Shown: in pieces, positions 26,043-33,082 of the stretch | Position numbering within the stretch: position 1 is the stretch's first letter | How the letters are laid out: every line of letters begins with the position of its first letter | Assembly (NCBI RefSeq): GCF_014653155.1 | Contig: NZ_BNAF01000018.1 | Coordinates: forward strand, 18,054-82,053 | Length of the DNA: 64,000 nucleotides | From: Sphingobacterium griseoflavum | Lineage (GTDB): Bacteria; Bacteroidota; Bacteroidia; Sphingobacteriales; Sphingobacteriaceae | Direction of reading: 5' to 3' | Notes under the pieces: generated by a model | Told to the model about the DNA's origin: nothing | Databases searched by the model: none | What the model saw: only the letters and a program-made list of their open reading frames with translations | Position numbers and translations under genes: made by a program

Positions 26043-27197
26043 TTGAAAAAAAGAAATATCGCCATCCTGGGCGCTACAGGTAGCATAGGAACACAGGCAT
26101 TAGACGTGGTAAGGGCCTTTCCCGATTTTCTTGAGGTTTCTGTACTGACAGCGAGCAGCAACGCAGATTTATTGATCGCCCAAGCACTGGAGTTCAAACC
26201 CGCGATGGTCGTTATCGTCCACGAGAGTGGATTTCGTAAAGTCCAGGACGCCTTGAAGCCAGCTGGTATAAAGGTTTTTGCTGGAGAAGAAGCGCTTCAA
26301 GAAGTGGTTCAGTTGCCCCGCATAGACATCGTTTTAAATGCCATAGTGGGCGCTGCTGGATTAAAGCCTACTGTAGCCGCAATCCAACAACGCAAGGATA
26401 TCGCGTTGGCCAATAAGGAAACGTTAGTCGTGGCAGGAGAGTTGATTATGGACCTGGTCAAAAAGCACGACGTATCCATGCTGCCGGTAGATTCTGAGCA
26501 TGCTGCAATCTTTCAGTGTTTGATGGGCGAGGAACAGAATCCTGTCGAGAAAATTTACTTAACGGCGTCTGGCGGCCCGTTCCGTGGAAAAGACCGTGCG
26601 TTCTTATCAACGGTCACGAAAAGTCAGGCCCTAAAACACCCCAATTGGGTTATGGGAGCCAAAATTACAATTGATTCGGCCTCGTTAATGAATAAGGGGT
26701 TGGAGGTGATTGAGGCAAAATGGCTCTTTGATCTTGCAGCAGAACAGATTGATGTAATAGTTCATCCGCAATCCATCATCCATTCTATCGTACAGTTTTT
26801 GGATGGATCCATGAAAGCGCAGATGGGACTGCCTGATATGAAACTGCCGATTCAGCATGCGCTCACGTATCCGCTTCGCAAAGCGAACGATTTCGAGCGC
26901 TTTAACTTTTTGGACTATCCATCGCTTACCTTCGAACAGGCAGATAGCCAAACCTTCCGAAATTTGAATTTGGCCTATCGGGCTTTACAAGAAGGGGGAG
27001 ACCGACCTTGTGTGCTGAACGCGGCGAACGAAGTGGCAGTAGCCGCATTTTTGGCAGACCGTATTTCCTTTTTGGAGATGAGTGAACTGATTGAAGCGAC
27101 ATTGCGTCAGCAAAATTGGATCCAAAAGCCTTCGTTAAGCGAGCTGTTGGCAATTGATCAGCAAGCTCGCCTCGTGGCACAGAATTTAATAGGTTAA
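26043..27197 (+). CDS. dxr: 1-deoxy-D-xylulose 5-phosphate reductoisomerase
   Basis: Converts DXP to 2-C-methyl-D-erythritol 4-phosphate with NADPH, the committed step of the non-mevalonate isoprenoid pathway. Length is 384 aa. The NADPH-binding loop is LGATGSIGTQ (about 8-17). LANKETLVVAG and the metal/substrate motifs PVDSEHAAIFQ and ASGGPF are all present. The start is a TTG: an in-frame stop (TAA at 26037) lies just upstream, and the nucleotide-binding loop begins only eight residues in, so no other start is possible. A TTG start may keep expression low. Confidence 0.97.
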   Translation: MKKRNIAILGATGSIGTQALDVVRAFPDFLEVSVLTASSNADLLIAQALEFKPAMVVIVHESGFRKVQDALKPAGIKVFAGEEALQEVVQLPRIDIVLNAIVGAAGLKPTVAAIQQRKDIALANKETLVVAGELIMDLVKKHDVSMLPVDSEHAAIFQCLMGEEQNPVEKIYLTASGGPFRGKDRAFLSTVTKSQALKHPNWVMGAKITIDSASLMNKGLEVIEAKWLFDLAAEQIDVIVHPQSIIHSIVQFLDGSMKAQMGLPDMKLPIQHALTYPLRKANDFERFNFLDYPSLTFEQADSQTFRNLNLAYRALQEGGDRPCVLNAANEVAVAAFLADRISFLEMSELIEATLRQQNWIQKPSLSELLAIDQQARLVAQNLIG

Positions 27198-27255
27198 GAC
27201 AACAGACGTTATTCGGTTGATTGTTGTTGATCTAGGCAATTGTAATATATCGAAG

Positions 27256-27346
27256 TTTTAACTTTTGGATTTTGTTTTTTAATTTTGGCTTTTAAATATA
27301 AGTCGATATGCAAATTTTGACTTTTTACTTTTAATTTTGACTTTTA
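27256..27346 (+). repeat. Degenerate heptad T-tract repeats before rseP
   Basis: Two blocks (27256-27297 and 27315-27346) are built of 7-base units of the type TTTTRAC/TTTTAAT, for example TTTTGAC, TTTTTAC, TTTTAAT. The last unit runs into the rseP ATG. The regular seven-base phase sets it apart from plain AT-rich spacer. Function, if any, is unknown; it may be a relic of slippage-prone tandem repeats. Confidence 0.5.
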
Positions 27347-28666
27347 ATGGGAACATTAGTGATGATCGGGCAGGTAGTTTTGGGCCTGTCAATTTTAATC
27401 ATACTGCATGAATTGGGACATTTTCTTGCAGCAAGGGCCTTCGGTATCAAAGTAGAGAAGTTCTACCTTTTTTTTGATGCATGGGGCGTTAAGCTGTTTA
27501 AGTTTACCTACAAGGATTGCGAATACGGTATCGGTTGGTTGCCTTTGGGCGGGTATGTGAAGATAGCTGGGATGATCGACGAGTCTATGGACACGGAGCA
27601 GTTGAAGCAAGAGCCACAGCCTTGGGAGTTTCGCTCGAAACCTGCTTGGCAACGTCTTATTGTGATGTTGGGCGGTATTATCGTCAATGTTATCTTAGGT
27701 ATTTTTATCTTTTGGATGATGACGTTTCGCTATGGTGAAAACGATATCGATAACTCGAAATTGCCATATGGAGTGGTTCCAGGTATTATTGGTAAAGAAA
27801 TTGGCATACAAGCTGGCGACAAGATCTTGGCGGTCAACGGTAAGCCGGCAGTTAAATTTTTGGGGGATGTGATGAGCTCTGAAGTGCTGATGGGCGACGC
27901 GGTTTTAACGATCGAACGCGATGGAAGCAAACAGGAACTGAAGGTCCCTGCAGATATTCTAAATGCCGTGGCGGAACATAAGAAAAATGAATTCGTTAGC
28001 CCGCGTCATACCTTGAATAGTGTCAAGGAGGTAGATAAGGGATCGGAAGCGGAGCGGATGAAAATCTTGGTAGGCGACAGTATCACCGCTGTAAATGGAA
28101 CCCCAACGAGGTTTTATGATGAATTTACAGGCGCATTGCGCAGCAACATTGGCAAAACTGTGGCGTTGTCACTAGTTCGGCAGGGCAAGCCGCTCGAATT
28201 GACGGGTAATATTGACTCAACTGCCGCTATTGGCCTGAATCTCGGTGCGCCAGATTTTCCGGTTATCGTACAACAGTATGGTTTTTTTGAGTCGTTGCCG
28301 GTAGGAGCAAATAAGGCGTTTTCGGTAGTGACGGACAACATCAAAGGTTTTGGTAAGATTTTTAAAGGAGATGTAAGAGCCGACAAGGCAATCTCCGGTC
28401 CTGTCGGAATAGCCAAAATGTTTGGTGCCGAAGTGAATTGGATCAAGTTTTGGAGTTTAGTGGGCATGTTGTCCATGGCACTCGCATTTATGAACCTGCT
28501 GCCTATCCCTGCGCTAGACGGCGGTCACGTAATATTCTTGCTTGTCGAAATGATACAGGGAAAGCCCCTAAGCGATAACTTTTTGGAAAAAGCGCAAATG
28601 ATAGGCTTTTTTATTCTTATTGCGCTCATTCTCTTTACCTTGGGTAATGATATTCTTAAATGGTAA
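27347..28666 (+). CDS. rseP: RseP-type site-2 membrane metalloprotease
   Basis: An intramembrane zinc protease (M50), 439 aa, that cleaves anti-sigma factors or signal-peptide remnants within the inner membrane. The zinc site HELGH is at residues 21-25 in the first helix. The second metal-ligand motif is near the C-terminus (LLPIPALDGGH). Two PDZ domains lie between (about 145-200 and 225-290), the first with IQAGDKILAVNG and the second with ILVGDSITAVNG. It follows dxr by 150 bp across a repeat-rich spacer; dxr-rseP adjacency is common in bacteria. A link to the FecR anti-sigma at 896 is possible but not shown. Confidence 0.95.
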   Translation: MGTLVMIGQVVLGLSILIILHELGHFLAARAFGIKVEKFYLFFDAWGVKLFKFTYKDCEYGIGWLPLGGYVKIAGMIDESMDTEQLKQEPQPWEFRSKPAWQRLIVMLGGIIVNVILGIFIFWMMTFRYGENDIDNSKLPYGVVPGIIGKEIGIQAGDKILAVNGKPAVKFLGDVMSSEVLMGDAVLTIERDGSKQELKVPADILNAVAEHKKNEFVSPRHTLNSVKEVDKGSEAERMKILVGDSITAVNGTPTRFYDEFTGALRSNIGKTVALSLVRQGKPLELTGNIDSTAAIGLNLGAPDFPVIVQQYGFFESLPVGANKAFSVVTDNIKGFGKIFKGDVRADKAISGPVGIAKMFGAEVNWIKFWSLVGMLSMALAFMNLLPIPALDGGHVIFLLVEMIQGKPLSDNFLEKAQMIGFFILIALILFTLGNDILKW

Positions 28667-28714
28667 AACTTGGTAACGGGACTATGGAAGTGTCCCTTAG
28701 TATGACTTAATGAT

Positions 28715-28918
28715 ATGGACGGAAAAACAAGGGCAAATATAAAGCCGGGAATGTTGGTCAACATTGTGTTGAAGAAGGATCAACGCAGTGGTACATTAAC
28801 GGAAGGTATTGTTAAAGATCTGCTGACCTCCGCAGCCTTTCACCATCGTGGTATTAAGGTGCGGCTGCAGGACGGGCAGATTGGTCGAGTGCAAGAAATT
28901 GTAGAAGATGACTTCTGA
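28715..28918 (+). CDS. YwbE family protein
   Basis: A small soluble protein of 67 aa in the YwbE (DUF2196) family: MDGKTRANIKPGMLVNIVLK, then a basic TLTEGIVKDLLTSAAFHHRG region and KVRLQDGQIGRVQEI. The fold is a KOW-like small beta-barrel. It occurs widely in bacteria, and no function is established. It starts 48 bp after rseP and is closed by a hairpin terminator at 28941-28980, so it may end the dxr-rseP transcript. Confidence 0.88.
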   Translation: MDGKTRANIKPGMLVNIVLKKDQRSGTLTEGIVKDLLTSAAFHHRGIKVRLQDGQIGRVQEIVEDDF

Positions 28919-28940
28919 AAGCGCGTAGAAAACATGCGAA

Positions 28941-28980
28941 GCGGGCCGGCAAAATTAATGTGTCGACCCGCTACTTTTTT
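28941..28980 (+). terminator. Terminator after ywbE
   Basis: GCGGGCCGGC (28941-28950) pairs with GTCGACCCGC (28962-28971) with one mismatch, followed after TAC by a T run. Confidence 0.7.
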
Positions 28981-28990
28981 ACTATTTAAT

Positions 28991-29021
28991 TTTGCCTTTA
29001 TACATTTAATATCTACCTTTG
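28991..29021 (+). promoter_or_regulatory. Strong promoter of the carA leader or small RNA
   Basis: TTTG (28991-28994), 19 bases, then TACCTTTG (29014-29021) is an exact match to the Bacteroidetes promoter. The start site should be near 29027. Confidence 0.7.
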
Positions 29022-29026
29022 TCTCT

Positions 29027-29131
29027 CGTGAAAAATGGGGTAACATATCTCGTTGCAACGAAGCAAAGATCCAATGCAAGCATTGGTATACAGGATATTT
29101 GATATTATTTTAGCCCAGTTGGGCTTTTTTT
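29027..29131 (+). ncRNA. Candidate structured leader/attenuator or small RNA upstream of carA
   Basis: About 105 bases between a strong promoter (28991-29021) and an intrinsic terminator. It contains the palindrome TCGTTGCAACGA (29050-29061), the hairpin CCAATG-CAAG-CATTGG (29071-29086) and the terminator AGCCC-AGTT-GGGCT plus T run (29112-29131). The terminator is 48 bases before the carA ATG, and no second TAnnTTTG promoter lies between them. Transcription of carA would therefore pass through this terminator, which fits attenuation. A GTG-initiated 24-codon frame (29028-29102) ends just before the terminator stem and could be a leader peptide. A free-standing sRNA is the alternative. No known riboswitch motif was recognised. 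Confidence 0.5.
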
Positions 29132-29179
29132 ATATCTAGATATTTTAGCATTAGAAACACATTATTTTAACATACAAGA

Positions 29180-30280
29180 ATGACCAACTACAGTAAATTA
29201 CCGGCTATTTTGGTACTTGAAGACGGAACAGTTTATCACGGCAAAGCCGCCGGAAAAATTGGTACGACAACAGGGGAGATCTGTTACAATACAGGTACGA
29301 CAGGTTATCAGGAAATTTTCACAGATCCGTCCTATTACGGACAGATTATGGTGACCACCAATGCGCATATCGGTAATTATGGTATCGACGAAGATGATAC
29401 AGAATCGGAAAAGATTCAGATTGCCGGTTTGGTGTGCAAAAACTATAATATCAACTATAGCCGGCAAATGGCGGATTCATCGATTCAGACTTATTTCGAA
29501 GAGCAAAATCTCGTTGGTATATCCGATATAGACACCAGATCTTTAGTGCGTCATATCCGTGATAAAGGAGCTATGAATGCTATCATTTCTTCCGAAAACC
29601 TAGATGTGGAAGAACTTAAGGCCCAATTGGCCAAGGTTCCATCAATGGAAGGTCTAGAGCTGTCATCCGTCGTATCTACAAAAGCACCCTATTTTTATGG
29701 TGAAGAAAGTGCTCCCACACGGGTTGCAGTGCTAGATTTGGGTATCAAAAAGAACATTTTACGCAATTTCGATGCGCGTCAAGTATATGCTAAGGTATTT
29801 CCAGCGAAGACAACGTTTCAGGAAATGGAAGCGTGGAATCCGGATGGTTACTTTATCTCCAATGGACCTGGGGATCCGGCGGCAATCGACTATGCCATCG
29901 AGACAATTAAAGAAATTGTAGATGCAGAGAAACCAATGTTTGGAATCTGTTTAGGTCACCAAATGCTTGCGTTGGCAAACGGGATCCGAACGCAGAAAAT
30001 GCACAATGGTCATCGTGGTATAAATCACCCTGTGAAAAACGTGATTTCTAATCGCTGCGAGATCACTTCCCAAAATCACGGTTTTAGTGTAGTCGCCGAA
30101 GATATCAAAAACTCCGACAAAGTTGAGATAACGCACATCAACCTCAATGACAATTCGATTGAGGGGATCCGTTTAAAAGGTAAGAAAGCGTTCTCTGTGC
30201 AATACCATCCCGAATCTTCGCCCGGTCCACACGACTCACGCTATTTATTTGACGATTTTATAGCTATGATCAAGGCATAG
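29180..30280 (+). CDS. carA: Carbamoyl-phosphate synthase small (glutaminase) subunit
   Basis: Releases ammonia from glutamine for the large subunit CarB, which makes carbamoyl phosphate for arginine and pyrimidines. Length is 366 aa. The N-terminal CPSase small-chain domain (1-130) includes TGTTGYQEIFTDPSYYGQ. The C-terminal class-I amidotransferase domain has the nucleophile Cys257 (FGICLGHQ) and the His/Glu pair in QYHPESSPGP. carB is not adjacent. A structured leader with its own terminator precedes the gene, and a hairpin terminator follows, so carA appears to be a single-gene unit. Confidence 0.97.
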   Translation: MTNYSKLPAILVLEDGTVYHGKAAGKIGTTTGEICYNTGTTGYQEIFTDPSYYGQIMVTTNAHIGNYGIDEDDTESEKIQIAGLVCKNYNINYSRQMADSSIQTYFEEQNLVGISDIDTRSLVRHIRDKGAMNAIISSENLDVEELKAQLAKVPSMEGLELSSVVSTKAPYFYGEESAPTRVAVLDLGIKKNILRNFDARQVYAKVFPAKTTFQEMEAWNPDGYFISNGPGDPAAIDYAIETIKEIVDAEKPMFGICLGHQMLALANGIRTQKMHNGHRGINHPVKNVISNRCEITSQNHGFSVVAEDIKNSDKVEITHINLNDNSIEGIRLKGKKAFSVQYHPESSPGPHDSRYLFDDFIAMIKA

Positions 30281-30288
30281 CAATTTGT

Positions 30289-30322
30289 AAAAAAGCTGAA
30301 CATCAATGTTTAGCTTTTTTTT
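30289..30322 (+). terminator. Terminator of carA
   Basis: AAAAAAGCTGAACAT (30289-30303) pairs with ATGTTTAGCTTTTTT (30306-30320) with one G-U pair and a minimal loop, followed by more T. Confidence 0.82.
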
Positions 30323-30431
30323 AGCCGCCGGAAATTATCAGAAAACCGATGCAGTACGCCAGCCGAAAACGGTAAGTACCTACGGCTTTACAAATTTGCA
30401 GGGAATCATATAATTGTAGCTAAATTTTCGG

Positions 30432-30485
30432 TAAGTTTGAATATACTAAGTATAAATGTTATCTTAGTGTTGATTATACACTAAG
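30432..30485 (+). promoter_or_regulatory. eno promoter box and overlapping inverted repeats in its leader
   Basis: TAAGTTTG (30432-30439) is a possible -7 box, without a clear -33 partner. Downstream are three related half-sites: ACTAAG (30445-30450), CTTAGTGT (30463-30470) and ACACTAAG (30478-30485). The second and third form a perfect 8-bp inverted repeat with a 7-base gap. The first and second could pair instead, so in RNA two hairpins are mutually exclusive. The last arm ends 30 bases before the eno ATG. Confidence 0.45.
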
Positions 30486-30515
30486 TTGGGAAATTGAAAA
30501 AGACAATATAAAAAA

Positions 30516-31814
30516 ATGAGTTTAATTATTGATGTTCATGCGCGTCAGATTCTTGATTCGCGCGGTAATCCTACGATCGAAGTAGATGTAACCACTCAAA
30601 ATGGATTTGTTGGACGTGCAGCCGTTCCTTCCGGAGCTTCAACGGGCATCCACGAGGCAGTTGAATTGCGCGATGGCGACAAAGGCAAATACCTCGGTAA
30701 AGGTGTTTTGAAAGCCGTTGACAACGTAAATACCACAATCGCGGACGCGTTGAAGGGTGTGGATGTGTTCGAGCAAAATACAATCGATAAGATGATGATT
30801 GATCTGGACGGATCGGAGAATAAGGGTGTATTGGGAGCCAACGCGATTCTTGGCGTTTCTTTGGCTGTGGCTAAAGCGGCAGCCCAAGAGTCACATCAAC
30901 CACTTTATCGTTACATTGGTGGGGTAAACGCGAACACGTTGCCTATTCCGATGATGAACATCATCAATGGCGGCTCGCACTCCGATGCGCCCATCGCTTT
31001 CCAAGAATTTATGATTATGCCTGTGGGCGCACCTTCATTTTCCGAAGCGTTACGCTGGGGTACAGAGGTCTTCCATACGTTGAAAAAGCTTCTCCACGAC
31101 AGAAATTTGTCTACAGCCGTGGGTGACGAAGGTGGTTTTGCACCGACTTTCGATGGTACCGAGGATGCGTTGGATACCGTATTGAAAGCTATCGAAACAG
31201 CAGGTTATACTCCTGGTCAAGATATATGTTTGGCGTTAGATTGTGCATCGTCGGAGTTTTACAAAGATGGTAAGTACAATTATGCGAAGTTTGAAGGGGA
31301 CAAAGGTGCTATTCGTTCAAGTGAAGAGCAAGCTTCTTATCTTGCTGAACTGACGGAAAAATATCCAATCATCTCTATTGAAGATGGTATGGCAGAAGAT
31401 GATTGGGCCGGTTGGAAAACATTGACTGAAAAGATAGGTGATCGTGTTCAGCTGGTAGGTGATGACTTATTTGTGACGAACACAAAACGTCTTCAACAGG
31501 GGATCGATGACGATACTGCTAACTCTATTTTAGTAAAAGTGAATCAAATTGGCTCCTTGACAGAAACAATTAACGCCGTAACACTAGCACAGAACTCTGG
31601 TTATACCTCGGTGATGTCTCACCGTTCCGGCGAAACAGAGGATGCTACTATTGCTGACCTAGCTGTTGCGTTAAACTGCGGACAGATCAAAACCGGATCT
31701 GCGTCGCGCTCTGACCGTATGGCAAAATACAACCAGTTGTTGCGTATCGAAGAGGAATTGGGCGGGAATGCTCGTTTCATTGGTAAAAACTTTAAGTACG
31801 CGATCAAAAAGTAA
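30516..31814 (+). CDS. eno: Enolase (phosphopyruvate hydratase)
   Basis: Interconverts 2-phosphoglycerate and phosphoenolpyruvate in glycolysis and gluconeogenesis. Length is 432 aa, normal for bacteria. The N-terminal loop RQILDSRGNPTIEVDV and SGASTGIHEAVELRDGD are present. Catalytic and metal regions include GDEGGFAP, ALDCASSEF, SIEDGMAEDDW, VGDDLFVTN, VKVNQIGSLTET and the signature-like SHRSGETEDATIADLAV with KTGSASRSDR. The gene is single, with a leader carrying inverted repeats and a terminator after it. Confidence 0.98.
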   Translation: MSLIIDVHARQILDSRGNPTIEVDVTTQNGFVGRAAVPSGASTGIHEAVELRDGDKGKYLGKGVLKAVDNVNTTIADALKGVDVFEQNTIDKMMIDLDGSENKGVLGANAILGVSLAVAKAAAQESHQPLYRYIGGVNANTLPIPMMNIINGGSHSDAPIAFQEFMIMPVGAPSFSEALRWGTEVFHTLKKLLHDRNLSTAVGDEGGFAPTFDGTEDALDTVLKAIETAGYTPGQDICLALDCASSEFYKDGKYNYAKFEGDKGAIRSSEEQASYLAELTEKYPIISIEDGMAEDDWAGWKTLTEKIGDRVQLVGDDLFVTNTKRLQQGIDDDTANSILVKVNQIGSLTETINAVTLAQNSGYTSVMSHRSGETEDATIADLAVALNCGQIKTGSASRSDRMAKYNQLLRIEEELGGNARFIGKNFKYAIKK

Positions 31815-31846
31815 TTTACCCGCGCACAATTTAACGCGCTTAGCAG

Positions 31847-31901
31847 GCGTCCCTAGTAGCTGCTCATTTAGCAGCAGGTGCTGGGGACGCTTTTCTTTTT
31901 T
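31847..31901 (+). terminator. Terminator of eno
   Basis: GCGTCCCTAG (31847-31856) pairs with CTGGGGACGC (31881-31890) with one G-U pair; an inner GCTGCT/AGCAGC stem sits inside. A T-rich run follows to 31901. Confidence 0.85.
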
Positions 31902-31965
31902 ATCTCCATGCTTGGCATGTCGAAGAAACCATGCAAAATTCTGTTCAACTTCCAAAAGATATGTT

Positions 31966-31973
31966 TAACTTTG
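31966..31973 (+). promoter_or_regulatory. -7 box abutting the divIC start codon
   Basis: TAACTTTG ends four bases before the ATG at 31978. If used, transcription would begin at about the start codon, giving a leaderless mRNA. The -33 region is not a clear match. Confidence 0.4.
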
Positions 31974-31977
31974 TTAT

Positions 31978-32280
31978 ATGGAGAGATTTTTGTCACTTAT
32001 CCGAAATAAGTATCTGATCGCAGGTGTTGCATTCTTGGTGTGGATGTGTTTCTTCGATCGCTACGACGTCAGTACGCAATTTGCCTATCAACAGGAGAAG
32101 AATAAGCTAGAAGTAGAAAAGGCTTTTTACGAAACCGAGATCGAACAAATGACAAAGTCCATCAAGGACGTACAGTATAATCCAAGTGAAATCCAACGAA
32201 TAGCACGGGAGCGCTACAAAATGAAAAAGGATAACGAAGATGTTTACGTTATCCAAGAATTAGAACCGAAAGAAAATTAA
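31978..32280 (+). CDS. FtsB/DivIC-type septum formation initiator
   Basis: A bitopic division protein of 100 aa. A short cytoplasmic tail and one transmembrane helix (about 13-25, LIAGVAFLVWMCFF) precede a periplasmic coiled coil (about 33-68, rich in Glu/Lys heptads) and the FtsB/DivIC end motif EIQRIARERYKMKKDNEDVY. It should join the FtsQ/FtsL-type complex at the division site. The gene follows eno, the same order as in many bacteria, but a strong terminator between them suggests its own promoter; a -7 box lies directly against the ATG. Confidence 0.9.
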   Translation: MERFLSLIRNKYLIAGVAFLVWMCFFDRYDVSTQFAYQQEKNKLEVEKAFYETEIEQMTKSIKDVQYNPSEIQRIARERYKMKKDNEDVYVIQELEPKEN

Positions 32281-32328
32281 ATGCGATATCGAAAATGGAT
32301 ACTTTTCAATATATCCCAGCCCGATACC

Positions 32329-33036
32329 CTACTCAGCTACCTTAATTAACGAAATTTCTTGGTAGGTGTCCGAAATGGCAAATATTCGGTAACCCCGATC
32401 ATATAGCTTTTGAAAAAAAAGTCTACCTTTTTCTTTTCCATCATCAAAAAAACGTTCGTGTGTCTCCAAAAGCAACTGCTTGATTGAGATTCCTGCGTTC
32501 AATATGCTATCGATAACGACATATTCCGAACCCTCGATATCCATTTTTAATACATCAATGTGCGTATGTCCAGTCTCTTTGAGAATATCAGCAAAACTTT
32601 TCAGCGGAACCTCGACATAGTCATCTTCACTCACCAGATTATGATCAAATACACTACCTGAAACATGCTCTTTGTTTTTCGGTAAATGAAATTTCACGGT
32701 TTCTGTTTTAGTTCCCAGACCGTAAGGATAAAAGTGGAATTGCGCAGGGGTTGACTGTCCGCCTACCCATTCGATAGACTTCGGCGTGGGGTCAAAACCA
32801 TAAACTTGACATTGGTGTGCCTGTATCATCGCATTATCAAAAGAAATGTCTTGGCCTATCCCAAAAGAGTATACGATGGCATGCTGATCGAGCACGTCGG
32901 GATGTACATAAAACCCCCCATAGTCGCTGCCATACCATTTTTTAGCTAGGCGATATTCAATATCGATAAACGCTATCTTGCCAATTCGTGCTTTAATCCA
33001 ATATTCAAATCGCTTCAGTTTACTGTTTCTTTCCAT
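32329..33036 (-). CDS. FkbM family SAM-dependent methyltransferase
   Basis: A predicted small-molecule or glycan O-methyltransferase of 235 aa. SAM-binding elements are VYSFGIGQDISFDNAMI (motif I region), the acidic VYGFDPTP and the FkbM signature DVLKMDIEGSEYVVIDSIL. There is no signal peptide or membrane segment. Members often modify polysaccharides, glycolipids or polyketides, but no such pathway genes lie nearby. It begins 46 bp after the CBS-domain enzyme on the same strand and could be a late addition to that operon. The substrate is unknown. Confidence 0.85.
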   Translation of the reverse strand: MERNSKLKRFEYWIKARIGKIAFIDIEYRLAKKWYGSDYGGFYVHPDVLDQHAIVYSFGIGQDISFDNAMIQAHQCQVYGFDPTPKSIEWVGGQSTPAQFHFYPYGLGTKTETVKFHLPKNKEHVSGSVFDHNLVSEDDYVEVPLKSFADILKETGHTHIDVLKMDIEGSEYVVIDSILNAGISIKQLLLETHERFFDDGKEKGRLFFQKLYDRGYRIFAISDTYQEISLIKVAE

Positions 33037-33082
33037 AAATTCGGATAAATCTGGTATGCGTATTCTGTTTATCTTATTATGG

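Noticed and set aside
27256..27346. Possible CRISPR or tandem repeat array
   Set aside because: Units are only seven bases, degenerate, with no spacers; no cas genes exist in the window.
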